From NCBI GenBank assembly GCA_026315105.1, contig CM048745.1, positions 155,365,323-155,429,322 on the forward strand: DNA of 64,000 bases, in the 5' to 3' direction. Origin of the DNA: Locusta migratoria. Taxonomy: Eukaryota; Arthropoda; Insecta; Orthoptera; Acrididae. The translations under genes and the position numbers were made by a program. Under the pieces are notes generated by a model that made no database searches, was not told the origin of the DNA, and saw only the letters and a program-made list of their open reading frames with translations. This document shows, one piece after another, positions 35,128-46,793 of this stretch. The number at the start of each line of letters is the position of its first letter. Position 1 is the first letter of the stretch.

Positions 35128-35329
35128 AAAATGTTCAAATGTTTGTAAAGTCTATGGGACTTAACTACGGTGTCATCAGTACCTAAACTTACAAACTACT
35201 TATGAATTAACTAAGACTAAGGACGGCACAAATATCCACGCCCGAGGGGGGATTCGAACCCCCGACCGTAGTGGCCGTGCAGACCGTGACTGGAGCGCCT
35301 CAGTCCCCTCGGCTACCGCGGCCGGCCAC
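35128..35329 (-). mobile_element. tRNA-derived SINE
   Basis: Read on the minus strand it starts GCCGCGGTAGCCGAGGGG, with the B box GGGTTCGAATCCCC, then the body with AAGTAGTTTGTAAG. An exact target duplication, GTTATGTTC, lies at 35119-35127 and 35330-35338. Confidence 0.95.
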
Positions 35330-35338
35330 GTTATGTTC

Positions 35339-35717
35339 CGTAAAACGCAGATCCACAACCGTATCCACTTTCCACCTAGGCCGATTGTGAACCAACGTTC
35401 TTCAGGTCTCCATAGACGTCAAAAAATCACACGACGAAGAACCTCGCCTGTACCTGCTGTGCTTGCGAACCAAATATCTTGAGAACAGTCTTTGTCCGAC
35501 TGGCAGTGCAGTGTGACGTCAGGCGTTATCACGCGACACTTGGGTCCAGTACTACTGTGCCACTATATGCTGGCAGTAGGCCGCGGTAGTAAATGAGAAG
35601 TGTGGTGTTCACAGGTTAGCAGAGAAGAGCAAGGGACAGGCGCCGCCTGCTTCTGCAGGTCAGTGTTAATGTGCTTCAGCGAGAACTTGGTGATCGTGAA
35701 AGAAAATTTTGTACAAC
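35339..35717. other. Unassigned sequence
   Basis: No gene recognised. Confidence 0.5.
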
Positions 35718-35732
35718 AGAAGCTGCCACTGT

Positions 35733-36123
35733 GACCCGCTCGTTTAGCCATGTGGTCTAACGCACCGCTTTCCGAGACGGGGAGGCGTACCGGCCCCGGG
35801 TCAAATCCGCCCGGGGGACTAACGAAGGGGGATCGGAGTGCCGGCCAGCCTGGATGTGGTTTTTAGGCGGTTTTCCATATCCCCTAGTTGAATACTGGGC
35901 TGGTCCCCAAGTGCTGCCTCAGTTACACAATTCGCAAACATTTCGTAACACGTTACTCTTTTACACATATAACACTACACACAGACATTTGGGGTACACA
36001 TTTCCTCCCGGGGGGAAGGGGGTGGCGGCAGAAAGGGCATCCGGCCACCATCAATATTAACGTGCCACATATGACAAAGCCGACCACAATCGTGTGAGAC
36101 AAGGGCTGAAGAGGAAGAAAGAA
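35733..36123 (+). mobile_element. Long tRNA-headed SINE with GGCGGCAG body
   Basis: The head has TTTAGCCATGTGGTCTAACGC and a B box CGGGTCAAATCC (one change from GGTTCAAATCC). The body runs through TGGTTTTTAGGCGGTTTTCC, GGTGGCGGCAGAAAGGGCAT and CCGGCCACCATC to a GAAGAGGAAGAAAGAAAG tail. The target duplication AGAAGCTGSCACTGT lies at 35718-35732 and 36124-36138, with one mismatch. Confidence 0.95.
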
Positions 36124-36138
36124 AGAAGCTGGCACTGT

Positions 36139-37224
36139 CCTACGCACGTCTAACGAAGACAACCGTTTCTACAAAAGTCGTAACACGTATAAGTAATATT
36201 AATAAGTATACATAATGTTCAATACTAATTATAATTAAAAAGATCATTTAAAGGAGGTAGTTCACTAGCGGCCGTGTAGGTACATGAAAAGTCACTTTTA
36301 GTTGTGTCAGTGTGATAGAAGCACTCATATTGCTTTGTATCAATAATCAACGTCACTGGAATCAGTTGCGCTTACTGCAATATCAGGAAATTGAATTTTC
36401 ATGGCACTATCGCGTTGCCTAAAACGTCTTCCACGAACTTTTTTGCGGAACCGACTACCGTCGTTTGTAGTAACAGTACCATTGCCTGCGATGTTTTTAT
36501 TTTTTATTCTTATTGTACTATTTTTATTTATTTTTTATTCTGCAGACCTGTCGGCAGAGACGTCGTGCTCCCTAATGTACCGCTCGGTAACTGATTTTCT
36601 AATGCTGCCAAGGGTTCGTACACTTTTCCTCTAAATGGTAGCTATCTGAAGGGCCGTAGGACTACGATGTTACAGCTTTTTGCGCTTCCCCCCCCCCCCC
36701 CCCCCCCCCTTCGAGCACACAGGTGTGAAACTGTGCATCATGTTATGCGCACCTCGTATTATGGATATCTGGGAGTTGTATTCGAAATCCGTGACAGACT
36801 TGAAGCAGCGTCTTCAATCATTAAAAGTACGAAACGTGAACAAGAAGCAACAAACACCAATCAAAGTTGAGTAAGAGAATACACTAGGAATTCGGTAACG
36901 GTTGGCAGCACTATAAAAGTGGCACACAGAAATGTCTTCTACCGGTAAATTCAATCAAAAATCTCCACCAGAAGCTGCCGCGATAGTGTCCGAGTAATAT
37001 TGCGTACTGTTACAACGAAAGGAATTTGTTCCGCCATTTCAGAGTCGAGAGCAAACAAATCCAGGAATGGAAACTCTCCAGTCCACTCCCTCCCCTCCCC
37101 CATACCAAACAAATCCAAGGCTGCCCATGTTTCAATAATGTCTTGACCTCCTTCCATGGCAGCAGCCTTGGTACCACGATCAATATTACTAGGTACAGAG
37201 ACCCTTCATGAACTCAAAAGTCCG
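36139..37224. other. Unassigned sequence with poly-C tract
   Basis: Holds a run of about 20 C at 36690-36709. No gene seen. The last part may be decayed mariner sequence. Confidence 0.5.
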
Positions 37225-37475
37225 AGGACGCTGTCTAACGAGACAACCCTGTTGATCGATATCACCCGTCCCCACTCTAAGCGCGCGAAGGCTGCGCTTC
37301 AGCGATTTGTTTGGGAAAGACTGCAGCATTCTCCGTACAGGCCGGATATTGCATAGTCTGATCTTTAACGACTCAGAGAAAGACATGCGTGAACGTTGGC
37401 TTCATGGCGTCAGCGACCGGCATTTCTACGAAAAAGGAATTGGCCGTCTCGTCTGACAATGGAATGAAATACGAG
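37225..37475 (+). pseudogene. Mariner-type transposase remnant (catalytic region)
   Basis: Reads LLIDITRPHSKRAKAALQRF, then ERLQHSPYRPDIA, stop, SDL. This matches the second and third catalytic blocks of mariner transposases (usual forms: HDNARPH and PPYSPDLAPSD). The second catalytic Asp is kept but its His and Asn neighbours are changed. A frameshift leads to a later frame with GVSDRHFYEKGIGRLV, the C-terminal end. It belongs to a different lineage from the mariner remnants at 9473, 44973 and 57259. Confidence 0.75.
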
Positions 37476-38129
37476 GTTTTGACTACGCACTATCTTCACT
37501 TCGGCACAACGCTTCGTCAAGCAATCTCCATTTCGATTTATGGCGGTTTCATTTGGTAGGTGTATGGGTGACGTAATGGATCAGTTGCCGTAATCACAGG
37601 AAACGACAAACGTTCAAATGTTTTATTGAAGTAAATAAATCAGACAATCGCTTCGATGTCAGTGCTATAAATTCCAATTCTTGTCCGCTCTCATTGGTTA
37701 CGTGAAAGTCGTGCAAACATTAGAATATCTTTTGTTTAACCTTATAAAAGAGTTTTTAGTCATGACTGTTTACCGTTGGATATTGAGATTCATTTTATTT
37801 ACGCAACCACCCCATTAGCTTATTCTTCTGCGGACGTTTAAAGAAGGTAACTTTTGGGCCACAGTCGTAGTTTTGTCTACATTTCGGCACAGAAAAGCCA
37901 AACGGCATTTTGTCAGTAAAAAACAGATCACACGTTCTCACACGCACAAATCGTCCAGCGTAGTGATCACACCGTACACAACGCCAATTTACGTAATAAA
38001 TACACTCCTGAACGAAAGAATGCACTATAAACAGCGCGCACTGCTAATGTTTACGATCTTTCAGAGGTCTCTCAGCCTCTCACCGCCGCCATGTCGTGAC
38101 GTTGTGCGCAGGCTTTCTTCTATAGAGGG

Positions 38130-38710
38130 TGCTGGTTCTGGGCGAGGAATGACACGTGACATCTGCGAACGGCTGGTTTTCGTTAATTCAATGGAGGGTG
38201 TCAAATCTCCGTCATTTTTGCAAATGTGTCTCAAACGATACGAGATAACCAATCAGGTTATTCAATTTTCGTGTTGGATGAACGGTTCGTCTGCAGTTAC
38301 AACTATATTACAAACAGCTTTTTTTGGTATTACTATCGTATTTTTTGTCCGAAAAATTTGAAAAAGGGAGGGGCTGGTCTCTGGTGGCCTAAAATCATGT
38401 CTGTAAAATTTGGTGTTGATAGGTTCAACGGTTCGTCTTAAAAACAGGAAACACGTTACGAAAAGACAGACGGACAGACATACATCCCGAAATCATCGTT
38501 ATTTTTGCAAATATCTTTGAAACGCTACGAGATATGAAGAAAACACAAAAGAGCGAAGTTGTAGAGAATTTCCTCCTCTACCGACTAGGTTATTCAATTT
38601 TCGTGTCAGATCAATAGTTAAGCCGTTATTTTAATTTAAATTTCGAGCTGTCGGAAGACGATCGCAAAGGACCACTTTTCTTGTTACTACCGTAACCTAA
38701 AGTGGGCCAA
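38130..38710 (-). repeat. Copy B of the GGCCCACTTTA repeat, inverted
   Basis: The reverse complement matches 29933-30545 throughout, including both ACACGAAAATTGAATAACC segments. It ends at 38710 with CCTAAAGTGGGCC. The match stops near 38130 (GACACGTGACATCTG); the distal 0.4 kb and terminal repeat of copy A are not found. Confidence 0.8.
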
Positions 38711-40770
38711 TAACACTTTGGCTGCATGCACCCGGCCTATGATTTGCCGTGCAGCCTTCTAATCATTCATTGCGCGCCCTTACCTACTTCCACACGGCTA
38801 GCAGAAACCGCCGACGTCTAAAGTTCACTTTAAATCCAGCCCCATGCCCCATCCTCCCCCAGCACTATTTCTCTCGCGTGTGCGTCAGAACAGGCGCTGG
38901 CGTTGGAGTATCGGACAGGTCGCTGACCATTAACAGAGCTTTCTTAGTTAGGATGTGGCAGCTAAATCCTCAGTTTAGCAGCGATGATGACGTCATATGC
39001 GAGGGCGGAATTTGAGGCCAGCTATCCCCTTTAATTTGCACCTCACGTTAAGAACACATTGTGTTATCCATCTCTATACCCTACGCAACTGTTCAAATAC
39101 TACTCAGTTTAAACATTGTTCTCCCATCTACACAGCGAAAAACTAACGGATTTTTAGTCCTATATTCAGGGAAAGGTCGATGGCCACGATAGCAGCCGGA
39201 TTCGGTTAGCTATTCGATGTTCACAGCTTATCGCTGGAAACGCACTTTCGATTTGGGAGAGAGGTGGGGAACCAGTGCACGCTAAAAAGCTAATTGTTCA
39301 TGTTCACGTTTCTTGCTAAACTGACGCTGTATTAACATGAAGAATAATAAATATTTGTTAATGTTGAAAGATATCTTGCATTTATGAAGATTTATTTATG
39401 ATCAAGAATATTTTATAGCAAGAGAAATTTGATTCTTGTGAAGAATCTCGACTTATTTCAGAAAACAATTTAATTCTGATTGAATCACTACTGATTAGCT
39501 TAGAATGTCACATTTGTATTTAATGTGAATGTGGAAAACCAGTGTTTAGAAGGCAGTGGATTATTAATATTTTTTCAGCACGAGTTAAGAACAGGAAATA
39601 GAAGTGCCTGTGTTTAACTTTGATGAAATTTTAGTAACGGCTACAGACTATTCTGCATATCCCGCTCGTACAAGAACCTTATTTTTGATGAAATACTTAA
39701 AGGAATTATTCCTACAAATTTATGTTGTTGTGCGGGACACTTCGGACGAAGTCTAGAGAAATTACACGGTTAGATGACAGTTTGTGTTGCTAGGGACCTT
39801 AAGTAACTAATCAACAACGTCCTAGCAACTGATAAAACTTTTTCTAGTGTCAGAATAATTTCATGATTAGAGACTAAAGAAGAACATGAATAACAATATT
39901 AAACATCACAGTTATCCTGTCGCCGTTCCACTACAATCTTCATGTTTAGAAGTTATGAAACTTTGTAACAAAGTTGGAAAACTGGAAGATTGTCCTGATA
40001 CGAACCTGTTACACCCGAATGTGACAGCACAAATGGCCATCTTTGTGCAGACTATCACTCAAATCAACAATAATTAAGAACAGCGGCTCCGAAATGGATA
40101 CTTCACGCAATTACGAACCAGTGTTGTGAACTGCGTCATGCAGTTTCTCAGAGCGCAACACCCATGTGCAGGCAACGTATCGTTTCGACATTGGCAGTGA
40201 TCTAGGAGTGCACATGTCAACATGTGCTGCACCGACGCACGACAACATATGCGACACTTGGCATTAACGCCGTGCCAAGTGGACGTCTTCCAAGGCGTCT
40301 TCACACACCGTGCAGTCAAATAGTGTACAATGATGCACAGCCCTCCTGTTGTACAGTTGTAAGGCGCGACAATTACTACGCGGTGGACACACCTCATCTG
40401 TCATGACGTCTAGGCATAAGCCGGTAAATCCTGGAGCATATCGAGCCAACACAAACCAACGGGAGTTCACCGTGATTAAAAGGCTAGGCGAGAGCGAATG
40501 AGCAACATTCGTTCGTGTGCGATTCGTATTTGCTCGCACTCGTTCGCTGCCGAACTTTCAGGCAACCAACAAAACACAGGGTTGTTAATTACTGTTGCAC
40601 CACTTTAAAGGGCCTCCAGGAAAAGTGAGCGATTGTAGGATATTGGAACACGTTTGTAGGGACATAAGAAAGATAAAAGAACGGCCACTGATATTCTTTA
40701 TTACTTTAGGACTATGTATACTTTCCAGGTTATAATCGTTGCTGAATGTAACGAAGAATTTATGAATAAC
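38711..40770. other. Unassigned sequence
   Basis: Two kilobases without a recognisable gene. Open frames up to 107 codons near 40074-40539 overlap on both strands without motifs. Confidence 0.5.
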
Positions 40771-40772
40771 TA

Positions 40773-41640
40773 GCTGAACCCCCGCTGCTTCGCATGCGTA
40801 TGCTGGTTGGTCTGCACCAATTGTTTCTTTTTAATCCTGATGAAGAATCCATATCTTAAGTAGTTATAGCTTGAAATTTGAGTTAACAGAACCATATTTT
40901 TGAAAATCAATTTTTGCATCTCGTATTCCACCCACTTATTGGTCGAATTTCCAAAAATACCGAAACAAGTGTCTTAAATTTGAACCCCGAATCCAAATCC
41001 GAAAATTTGTAGTTCTAACTTCAAAATTGCCTAAATAGCAAATCTTCGAAAAACACCCCCTCTCTATTTTAACCCCGTTGATGGTTGAATTTCCAAAAAT
41101 ACCGAAACATTTTTAACGTCTAACCAACTATACAAATATCAATTTTTGCAGCTCTAGCTTCAAAACTATCAATACCAACGTGTTTTCAATAAGAATTATT
41201 GATCCTCTAACCTCTTACTTGCTGAATTTCCAAAAATACTAAAAATCATGGATTCTTAATCCTGACCAAGATTCCATATCCGAAGTTTCGTAGTTGTAGC
41301 TTAAAATTTGAGTTAACAGCAACATATTTTTGAAAATCAATTTTTTGCGTCACCTATTTTACCACCTTATTTGTCGAATTCCAAAAAAAATGCCGAAACA
41401 CGTGTCTTAAATTCGAACCCTGAATTAAAATCCGAAATTTTGTAGTTCTAGCTTCAAAATTGCGCAAATAGCTACGTACTTTCAAAAAACGTTTCATCCC
41501 CTATTTCACCCCCTTACGGACAGAATATCGAAAAATCTCTTCTTAAATGACGCCTACAGAGTAAGATCAACACCCTCCACAAATTTCAAGTTTCTATCTT
41601 CAGTGGTTTGGGCTGGGCGATGATGAGTCAGTCAATCGGG
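40773..41640. repeat. Degenerate tandem repeat of about 170-190 bp units
   Basis: The words TTGAAAATCAATTTTTGC, GAATTTCCAAAAATACCGAA and GTAGTTCTAACTTCAAAATT recur in the same order three to four times, with drift. It opens with CTAGCTGAACCCCCGCTGC and closes near TGATGAGTCAGTCAATCGG and TTTTTATATATAGAG. I recognise the style (a widespread invertebrate dispersed repeat) but not the family. Confidence 0.65.
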
Positions 41641-42490
41641 ACACTTCTTTTTATATATAGAGAAGAAGAAATTTCAGAATTGTTCTCTTTCCGAACGGTC
41701 CACCATTGCATGTTCAGCTGCCGAGACTGCTCGCGTACATCTTTAAGATCACACACTGCGTCTAGCCACGGCAACAGGAGCTTTCTGAGGTTATTTGTGG
41801 CGCAATCGGTCGTCGGACTCTCCGAAGAGGAGCTCTCAAAGCGCCAGTTAGATCCAGTTTGGGACTGATGTTCTACAACTCCCGTGCGAGAAGAGGGCCT
41901 CTCCGTACTCCGTTAATGCGTCGATCCATTAATACCAGCAGCATTAATGTTTTTCATTAATCAGTTTTACTATGAAGGCCCTGCGCGCGTTATGCACACT
42001 TCATGATGACTGTCTTGGACTGTAATCCACAGTGATACTTTCGTTTCAACCTTAATCAACCAGGATACCGAACGCCAGGCGACGACGCAGTAATAACGCA
42101 AATCCTGTAGCAGACAGTGTGAATATTATTCCCATAAAGTACAGACATACGGTGAATAGACAATAACTTAAACTGCTGATTCGTCACAAAGCGTTAAAAT
42201 TCGCGTATTCTCCACTTCTGGGACAACAGGAGGAAGTGTTCGTATGCTATTTCGCCGAAAACCAACGTTTGTTGTCAGCACGAGTTTTACAGAGATAAGT
42301 GTGTGACATACTAGTGGAATTAAATATACAGGACTGAGGACAAATAAATGTGATTGATTGTATCTGTTTGGTCAGATCAAAAATTTGTGGCACGAAATAA
42401 GGTGGTATTTGACTGAATACACAGACAACAAATAATGAGTTTGGAAATGGAGATAGGGGACCGCAATGGTGTACCAACTATTTCATCAGA
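41641..42490. other. Unassigned sequence
   Basis: No gene recognised. Confidence 0.5.
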
Positions 42491-42572
42491 AGGGGGGGGG
42501 GGGGTTGGAGAGAACCTATATACTGACTTCGTCTTGGCGATTCCAGGGGTAAGGTGGTGGGGGGGGGGGGGA
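42491..42572. repeat. Two poly-G runs
   Basis: About 12 G at 42493-42504 and about 12 G at 42559-42571. Open frames here come from the runs. Confidence 0.85.
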
Positions 42573-42920
42573 GGAGTAGGAGGAGCGAGGTCATGGAACT
42601 TTCGTTTAGCCAAGGTGCTCCAGTTCACTTTCCGTTTCCTAAAAAAGGATTTTTCAAGTTGCGCTTGTTTCTCATTTACATCTAATAGCGTAATACCGAT
42701 CTTGAGCACTTCATTAGTGCAGATGTTGTTCCCTATAAGCATTCACAACCTGAAAATACAAGAAAAGGAGAGGACCGAATGTAGATTCTTCAGTCGAAGG
42801 CAAAAATGGCTACCATCAAACATGGGGGAGGGGGCCGAAACTGTGCCTTGCCTCTCTAAAGTTTGAAGTGGGGGAGGGGGGGCGACTGCCCCTCCTGTCC
42901 CCCCTGGTTGATATGTCATT

Positions 42921-42983
42921 GGGCGAAACCACCGTAGGGGCGAAACCACCGTAGGGGCGAAACCACCGTAGGGGCGAAACCAT
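42921..42983. repeat. 17-bp minisatellite, about 3.7 units
   Basis: Unit GGGGCGAAACCACCGTA. The units at 42937-42953 and 42954-42970 are identical. The first lacks one G and the last is cut after the ACCA. Confidence 0.95.
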
Positions 42984-43142
42984 GTTTGGGTGCATAGTAT
43001 TGTCATATGGAATTAGGTCGCAGTAATCAGAGATGAATACGTTTCTGGATGAGATACTTATGTACAGCTGCATCAATCCAGTGCCACAGTTCAACAACAA
43101 CAACCTCTGTGCTCAGAGGCTGTGTGGCTGTGTAAAACAACG

Positions 43143-43173
43143 TTTCGTCTCCGCCTACAGGAGACATCTTCAG
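43143..43173 (-). other. Stem-GAAA motif (hammerhead-like core)
   Basis: On the minus strand: CTGAAGA, T, a GTCTCC/GGAGAC stem with loop TGTAGGC, then GAAA. It shares the layout of 31745-31773 and 29011-29037, but the stem sequence is different. Confidence 0.4.
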
Positions 43174-43689
43174 ACAATTTAGGTGCCCTCAAAAAATACA
43201 ACATTAACAAAGATTTATACTCTTACCAGGGCTTGTGACGCAAGAAGCACGCACCAACCACGAAGTACTTTAGTGTCGTTCATGCAGAGTGGATGGAGAG
43301 GGGAGGGCAGAAGAGCGGTGTACCTTGTTGCGACCTCGGCGGCGAGCTGTGGCGGGCAGACCATGCAGAGCTTGCTTAACTCTCGGCAGCGGCTGTGCTT
43401 AGGCGGCTCAGAATTCGCGACGTGACAGCACGCGGGCGGGCGGGCGTCAAACTGGGCTGCCGAAGTGAGACAAGAGGCGGCGACCTCTGCCAACCTGGGC
43501 GCCGCCCAACAGCGCCGCGCGGTCACGAGGAGCGCCCCATTAAAATAACACGCCGCCCAGCTGCCGCTGCCAACGCCCCCGCACTGTCAGTCCCCTCCTG
43601 TTTAACCTCTACCATCCACACAACACGATGACCGCAATCTACGCAGACGACACCGCCGAGGCATTGGCCTCTTACTTAGCTTGCATTTT
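43174..43689. other. GC-rich unassigned stretch
   Basis: GC-rich at 43290-43620 with overlapping frames on both strands and no motifs. Possibly an old CpG-rich regulatory region, but unproven. Confidence 0.45.
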
Positions 43690-44965
43690 CGCGAATCTTT
43701 AATTCAGCGCAAAGGGCGGGTGACTCCCGTTTGTAAGAAAGGAAAGAGAATTGACCCTCATAATTACAGGCCAATATTGTTGACATCAGTTTCCTGTAGA
43801 AGTTTCGAGCATACTCTCATTTCGAATATAGTAAATTTCCTTGAGACCGAGAAGCTTTCTATGAATTAGCTAGGGTTTAGGAAACATAGTTTATGTGAAA
43901 CTCAGCTTGCCCTTTACTCACATGACATCTTGCGAGCCAACAGGCGGATTGTGTTTTTCTAGATTTCAAAAAGGCGTTTGATGCGGTGCCACACTGCAGA
44001 CTGCTAACGAAGATACGAGCTTATCGAATAGGTTCACAGCTTTGTGACTGGCTGGAAGACTTCCTAAGTAATACATAGCAGTACGTTGTTCTCGACGGCG
44101 AGTGTTCATCAGAGACGAGTGTATCGTCAAGCGTCCCCAGGGAAGTGTGATAGGACCGCTGTTATTTTCTATCTACATAAATGATCTGATGGACAGAGTA
44201 ACTTGTAATCTGCGGCTATTTGCTGATGATGCTGTGGAGGGTGTCGTCTTTGACTGTAACAGCATACAGGATGACTTAGACGAAATTTCTAGTTGGTGCG
44301 AAGAATGGCAGCTACCTAACAAAGTAGAAACATTTAAGGTGATGCGTAAGAGTAGGAAAAACAATTCCTAATGATCGAATACAGGGTTAGTAGTGCGCTG
44401 CTTGACGCAGAGGAGTTGTTCAAATATCAAGGCGTAACATTGCAGAGCGATATGAAATGGAACGAACATGTATGGACAGTTGTAAGGTAGACAGCCGACG
44501 TCGGTTTGCTGGGAGAATTTTGGGAAGATGTACATCTGTAAAGGAGACCGCGTATAAAACTGTTGTACGGCCACGTCTTGAGTATTGCTCAAGTGTTTGG
44601 GACCCGCAGAAGATCAGTTTAAAGGAAGACATAGAAGCAGCTCAGAGGCAAGCAGCTAGATTCGTTACTGGTAGGTTCGACCGATGCAGGAGTGTCACGG
44701 ACATGCTCAGGGAACTCAATTGGGGATCGTTGGACGAAAGACGTTCTTTTCGTGAATTTCTGTTGAGGAAATTTAGAGGGCCGGAATTTGAAGCTGAGTG
44801 TAGTACGATCTTCCTGCGCCTACTTACATTTCACGCAGTGATAAGAGAAATTAGGGCTCGTATTGAGGCATATATGCATTTTTTCTCGTTCTGTTTGGGA
44901 GTGGAAAAGGAAAGCGAATGCCTAGTAGTAAGGCAGTCTACCCTCCGCCACGCAACCAAATAAGA
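43690..44965 (+). pseudogene. CR1/L2-like LINE, reverse transcriptase to C-terminus
   Basis: In order: VTPVCKKGKRIDPHNYRPI, motif A FLDFKKAFDAVPHCRLLTKI, motif B GSVIGPLLFSIYINDL, motif C LRLFADDA, then (after frameshifts) VRPRLEYCSSVWDPQ, IEAAQRQAARFVTGRF and LRELNWGSLDERR, ending near RQSTLRHATK. At least four frameshifts or stops (about 43868, 44080, 44371, 44488). 5'-truncated; endonuclease absent. The fragment at 10225-10545 is the same family. Confidence 0.9.
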
Positions 44966-44972
44966 AGCTCGC

Positions 44973-45459
44973 ATGTCAAAGCAAAAAGCGAAATGTATGC
45001 TTGTGTGTTACTTTGATTCCAAGGGAATTGTTTATGAAGAGTGGGCGCCTCCTGGATAAGTAGTTAACCAATATTACTACAAAGAAATTTTAGAGAGACT
45101 TCGTAAAAGAGTTCTTCGTGTCCGTGCCAACATTGCTGATGATTGGATTCTGCATCACGATAATGCACCATACCATACTGCTCTGTCAGTACAGCAAGTT
45201 TTAACCTCAAAACAAATTTCAGTACTACCACAGCCACCTTATTGACCAGATCGTGCGACTTTATTTCCAAGAGTCAAAACCTCGATCAAGGGACACCATT
45301 TCCAAACAAGATGTCCAAAAAGCTGCGACAAGGGTCTTAGAGGATGTTACAGAAGATGAGTTCCAGAAATGTTACCATCAATGGCAGAAGCGCTGGAAGA
45401 AGTGTGTGCAATCAGAAGGGAACTACTTTGAAGGAGACAACACCAAACTTTACTAAAAC
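44973..45459 (+). pseudogene. Mariner transposase, C-terminal two-thirds
   Basis: Begins SKQKAKCMLVCYFDSKGIVY, which includes the first catalytic Asp. ILHHDNAPYHTALSV, with the second Asp, follows after one in-frame stop. Then LPQPPY, stop, PDRA, where the third catalytic block is disturbed. A +1 frameshift leads to the C-terminal frame with DVQKAATRVLEDVTEDEFQK and the ending GNYFEGDNTKLY at 45456. This is the SETMAR-like mariner type by family knowledge. It directly abuts the LINE above. The 5' third and the terminal repeats are not found. Confidence 0.88.
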
Positions 45460-46005
45460 GGTAAACAACATTTTTCCCCACATCAGTCTCATTACTTTAT
45501 TGTAGAACTTCTAAAAACTATCGTCGTCCTTTCCATTCTCGTATCAGATCATTTTATCTCCATCTTCCAAGTACTTTTATCGCACGAGAAACTTTCAAAT
45601 GGTGCAGATAGCACACAAGGTGCCTTAGCGTTGTGCAGGCACTACAAAGGTTAGGATTTCTGGACCTCCTGAATCAGCGCTCCTTCGGCGGGAAAGTGCG
45701 AGGGGAAACGCCATCGGCTTTTCCCTATTGTGGTTTAGTTGTGCTGCTAAAAGTGGCACTGATTTGAAGCGATTATCTCTACTTGTGACTGTATTTGTCA
45801 ACACTTTCTGAAGTGAATTTTGGCCTACCCTTCCGAGGTTTGTCCATATTCTGGCCAGTATTCCGGTGTCACTGCAAGGTGTAATCGACACATCCCAAAG
45901 TAATACATTCTTGACGTGCTATTTATCGCTTAGAAAGTCCGGTTGCACTTAAAGACAACTGCAGATAGTTTTCCTCTTGGAGGCTCCCTTATCCCATTTA
46001 CACTG
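45460..46005. other. Unassigned sequence
   Basis: Downstream of the mariner remnant. No gene recognised. Confidence 0.5.
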
Positions 46006-46793
46006 ACAAGGAAAGTACTTGGGCTCGAACAAACACATATACACCAAAATCGTATGAGAGGTAATGTAAAGGTCCCTTATTGCACTAGTGACACTCCCGC
46101 ACCTGCAAAACTCTGCAGTCGTCCGTTAGAGGCCTCTGCGTGTGCCATGCCACATTGCACTTAGACCTGTCAATTCGCCAGTAGGAACGGTGCAGTGTGC
46201 CCCCGAAGTTGCGTCTTGTGATATATGTATGGCGAAGTGTCAGATGGGGCGGCGATTGGTAATCAATCCTGCTAATGTATTGCGATTAGTTGAGGTGAAG
46301 TTACGAAGAACCCTTCTTCGTGAAGATGGTATTGGTGTAGAAGATGAATCACTTGCATGCTTTCTCGTATCTGTTATGGTACAGAAATATTAGCATAAGT
46401 TAGATACTGTTGTTACAAACTTATAATAATAGGGATGATAATGACGAACAACTCCTTGCAAGCGGTAGTGCTACGGTAAGTGCAGGAAGAGGCGATGGAA
46501 GCAGTGGCAGTCAATACAAACTGTCTTTCGGGAAGAAGGTTAAAGTTGCAACTATCATCACGGCTTTTGATGACAATTCGCTAGAGAATATGTACGATGA
46601 TTATTACATAAGTTATAGTTTAGATATCTGCATTACGTATGGCGTCCTCAATTACATCTACAGTGCTATCTAGAGCATGGTTGCAGAGCTTTGCAGAAAA
46701 ACGACACCCACCAGCACATTGAGGTGTACGTAGAGATAGTGTAACTAAACGTTCATACAGATATGTTTATTCGGGCCCACGTACTTTCCTTGT
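46006..46793 (+). mobile_element. 0.8-kb element with ACAAGGAAAGTAC ends, copy 1
   Basis: The left end is ACAAGGAAAGTACTTGGGCT. The right end, reverse-complemented, is ACAAGGAAAGTACGTGGGCC. An inverted copy is at 50826-51586. Between the ends are two conserved open stretches: one ending VSVMVQKY at 46393, and one at 46410-46673 with DDNDEQLLASGSAT. No target duplication is clear. Superfamily unknown. Confidence 0.75.
46142..46673 (+). CDS. Possible spliced protein of the 0.8-kb element (hypothetical)
   Basis: I do not recognise this protein. Two stretches are conserved between the inverted copies at amino-acid level: QMGRRL then PANVLRLVE, KLRRTLL and ACFLVSVMVQKY; and NNRDDNDEQLLASGSAT then VKVATIIT, DDNSLENMYDDYY. 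Possible splice signals are present: a GTACAG after TCTGTTATG, AATAATAG before GGATGATAATGACG, and a strong GTAAGTGCAG after GCTACG (about 46473). This suggests small exons rather than one frame. It may be a captured host fragment or part of a transposon gene. Confidence 0.3.

Noticed and set aside
42377..42866. Frames of 121 and 143 codons
   Set aside because: Gly and Pro tracts are translations of poly-G runs; no other support.
42921..42983. CRISPR-like repeats
   Set aside because: Direct 17-bp units without spacers, in an animal genome.
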